From assembly GCA_020632595.1 (NCBI GenBank), contig JACKFF010000002.1:1-64000 (forward strand): 64,000 nt of DNA. The letters are read 5' to 3'. A model generated the notes under the pieces. It was given only the letters and a program-made list of their open reading frames with translations. It made no database searches and was not told the DNA's origin. Below are positions 62,514-64,000 of this stretch, in pieces. Positions within the stretch are counted from its first letter, which is position 1, and each line of letters begins with the position of its first letter. The stretch is from Nitrospiraceae bacterium. Its GTDB lineage: Bacteria; Nitrospirota; Nitrospiria; Nitrospirales; UBA8639. The position numbers and the translations under genes were made by a program.

Positions 62514-63590
62514 ATGTGGGTATGTCCAAATTCTAGCAAAATAATAATCGTTGTCATGCTGGGGGTCCTTATGGCTTCGGGATGTAGTAGCCATTCGGTC
62601 CGGACCGGGGCCAACTCGGAAGGTGATGGGATGGCTTCAAATGAAGATGGAAATGCAGTCGATCCCAAAAGAAATATGGGCCAGGCCAACGGGTCAGTTG
62701 CGGGAAGTGGAAGAAATGGTGGGTTGGTCAATGGAGACAAAGCTTCTCAGTATGTAAATGGTTCCAATTCTCAAGACAGAGCCAATGGGGTGGATCCTAA
62801 GTCGAATCCAGGGACAATTCGTGGGGAGGAAGGGACCTTGGGTCAGGTTAGCTCAAACTATGGGCACCAATACCCCGGTGTGGATGGATCTGGCCCTAAT
62901 CATGGACCTGTGTCTGGATTTGAAAATGGAACAGCTTCCAGTCAAAATCCTGACCCAGAAGCTTGGGCAAATGCCTATTTGGGAAACGGCAAGAATAGCC
63001 GGGATTTTTATGGGGATCCGTCAAAGTCCGCGGCTCTCAATGATGACTCTTCTCAAGGAGGAGTGAATCCTGCCACCTGGGCTGAAACCTATAAGAAGGA
63101 ACATGGCGGTCCCTCTCCGGAGTATGTCGATCCTGACTCAAACATTGCCAATGGCCATAGCCAGCGAGGGCGGGCCTCAGTGGGAATTGGGAGAACCGAT
63201 ACGAATGGTTCGATATTTGAGTCGAATTTTAGTGGTTCCATGGGTGTCCAACACGGGCAGGTGCAGGATATTTACTTTGCTTTTGACAGTTGGAATATTT
63301 CCAGCAGTGCGGCTAAGTATCTTGAAGAAGGAGCGCAATGGTTACAAGCCAATCCTGGAAAGGCCTTGACGATTGAGGGGCACTGCGACCAAAGGGGAAC
63401 ACAGGATTATAATCTGGTGCTCGGTCAAAAGCGGGCCGATGCGGCACGGGAGTATTTAGTGAATCTTGGTGTGCAACCGGACCGGATTAAGATTGTTTCC
63501 TACGGCAAAGAGCGACCATTTTGTCAAAACGACAGTGAAGATTGTTTCCAGGAGAATCGGCGGAATCATATGGTTGTTCGAGCCAATTAA
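62514..63590 (+). CDS. pal: peptidoglycan-associated lipoprotein Pal with extended linker
   Basis: A 358-residue lipoprotein. The signal peptide ends in the lipobox LMASGC. The C-terminal OmpA-like domain (about 248-355) includes DIYFAFDSWNISSSAAKYLE, LTIEGHCDQRGTQDYNLVLG and RADAAREYL, which bind diaminopimelate of peptidoglycan; GHCDQRG fits Pal. Between lies an unusually long (about 220 residues) G/N/S/D/P-rich linker. Ordinary Pal is about 160-190 residues. No TolA/TolB/TolQ/TolR genes are adjacent. AGGAGG precedes the ATG at 62514 by about 6 bases. Confidence 0.88.
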   Translation: MWVCPNSSKIIIVVMLGVLMASGCSSHSVRTGANSEGDGMASNEDGNAVDPKRNMGQANGSVAGSGRNGGLVNGDKASQYVNGSNSQDRANGVDPKSNPGTIRGEEGTLGQVSSNYGHQYPGVDGSGPNHGPVSGFENGTASSQNPDPEAWANAYLGNGKNSRDFYGDPSKSAALNDDSSQGGVNPATWAETYKKEHGGPSPEYVDPDSNIANGHSQRGRASVGIGRTDTNGSIFESNFSGSMGVQHGQVQDIYFAFDSWNISSSAAKYLEEGAQWLQANPGKALTIEGHCDQRGTQDYNLVLGQKRADAAREYLVNLGVQPDRIKIVSYGKERPFCQNDSEDCFQENRRNHMVVRAN

Positions 63591-63628
63591 GAATTCGGCT
63601 TTCATAGGACCCGCAGTGGCCCTCGATC

Positions 63629-63664
63629 AAGAGGATGCGAAGCATTCGCATCCTCTTGTTTTTT
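63629..63664 (+). terminator. Rho-independent terminator of pal
   Basis: A perfect stem AAGAGGATGCGA / TCGCATCCTCTT with loop AGCAT is followed by GTTTTTT. It lies 38 bp after the pal stop. Confidence 0.93.
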
Positions 63665-63756
63665 GACCTGTACGTCGGTTACCAAAACAAAAGAAAAATG
63701 GAAATGGCTAGGAGATGCATGAGGTTATCCTCTACCAATGTTTCTGCCTGAAAATC

Positions 63757-63785
63757 TTGCACCGGTTTTTAAGGAGTGGTACAGT
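63757..63785 (+). promoter_or_regulatory. candidate sigma-70 promoter of the tRNA-Leu gene
   Basis: TTGCAC (63757-63762) and TACAGT (63780-63785) are 17 bases apart, the ideal spacing. Predicted transcription start is near 63792, about 15 bases before the tRNA. Confidence 0.5.
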
Positions 63786-63806
63786 CTCGTCGCCAATTTG
63801 TGCGAT

Positions 63807-63895
63807 GCCGGAGTGGCGGAATAGGCAGACGCAAGGGACTTAAAATCCCTCGGGCTTACCAGCTCGTACCGGTTCGACCCCGGTCTCCGGCACCA
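63807..63895 (+). tRNA. tRNA-Leu (anticodon UAA)
   Basis: An 89-base gene including an encoded CCA. The acceptor stem GCCGGAG pairs with CTCCGGC; the anticodon arm AGGGA-CTTAAAA-TCCCT places TAA as anticodon (reading UUA and UUG codons); the T arm is ACCGG-TTCGACC-CCGGT; and a long variable arm, CGGGCTTACCAGCTCG, is as expected for a class II tRNA-Leu. The D arm contains the TAGGCAGACGC loop typical of Leu. Confidence 0.96.
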
Positions 63896-64000
63896 ATTAA
63901 ATCAATAGCTTGGAGTGAGTTTTCTGGAGCAAGGGGGGGTTGAGAAGAGGTTTTTTGGGGGTAGTGTTAAATAGGTCAGCGGCCTGAAGGTCAGGCTCTT

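Noticed and set aside
1..64000. CRISPR array, prophage, integrase or intact insertion sequence
   Set aside because: No regularly spaced direct repeats, cas genes, phage structural genes, integrase or transposase with motifs could be recognised.

Overview
The window reads as an ordinary stretch of a bacterial chromosome with moderate GC content. It has about 52 convincing protein genes, one tRNA and no rRNA, prophage, CRISPR array or intact insertion sequence. My best placement is the phylum Nitrospirota, Nitrospira-like. This is inference from the overall style of the proteins (group 1 and group 2 sigma-70 factors close together, class I fumarase, aroQ-efp-accB-accC, a lipoprotein Pal with a long linker) and from intergenic repeats that resemble ones I associate with Nitrospira genomes. 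No single marker gene, such as nxr or a ribosomal protein, is present to prove it.

Layout. 0.1-8.5 kb is a loose run of small accessory enzymes on the + strand: PNPOx-like flavoprotein, gamma-glutamylcyclotransferase, an arylmalonate decarboxylase/maleate isomerase-like protein, a berberine-bridge-type FAD oxidase, a TfoX N-terminal domain protein, a RibD/DHFR-like reductase, a 4-oxalocrotonate tautomerase, a double GNAT protein, a DedA-rhodanese fusion and a YpsA/LOG-like protein. They are separated by repeats and palindromic DNA. 9-19.6 kb holds a glycine-zipper lipoprotein, class I fumarase, a GT4 glycogen synthase-like enzyme, two small paralogous proteins flanking a lipoprotein, a GT2/ferritin-like pair, a DUF547 lipoprotein, a Tat-exported sulfite-oxidase-fold protein, CorA and an SMR pump. 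19.8-24.5 kb has an exported TPR protein, a LuxR-type regulator, and an ECF sigma/zinc anti-sigma/thioredoxin module. 24.6-29.5 kb is a minus-strand cluster of two flavin disulfide reductases around a TVP38/TMEM64 membrane protein, plus a DUF3047 protein.

30-41 kb is a signalling and transcription block: a REC-PAS-HK-REC hybrid kinase, a REC-GGDEF-EAL protein, rpoD, an OmpR/CusS-type two-component system and a group 2 sigma factor. 41-52.5 kb carries housekeeping functions: ribosome rescue ArfB, oligopeptidase B, a ferredoxin reductase-like flavoprotein, HemW, a two-nuclease DUF2779 protein, aroQ, efp, accB, accC, thiE, and a convergent SDR-bioD pair. The biotin genes (bioD) and the biotin-using genes (accB, accC) lie side by side, which makes metabolic sense. 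53.5-64 kb has an exported protein, bifunctional PutA with two upstream genes (one a degenerate dienelactone hydrolase), a sigma-like/lysine-rich protein, a ClpS-like adaptor, a UDP-glucuronate-epimerase-like enzyme, Pal and tRNA-Leu(UAA).

I found no clear undescribed defence or mobile system. The most interesting items are the Cas4-like plus DEDD exonuclease fusion at 46.4 kb, the small paralogue pair at 13.2-14.1 kb, the apparently catalytically dead hydrolase at 58.7 kb, the sigma-region-2/lysine-rich protein at 60 kb, and the paired DnaA-box-like sites in the AT-rich gap at 46.0-46.25 kb.
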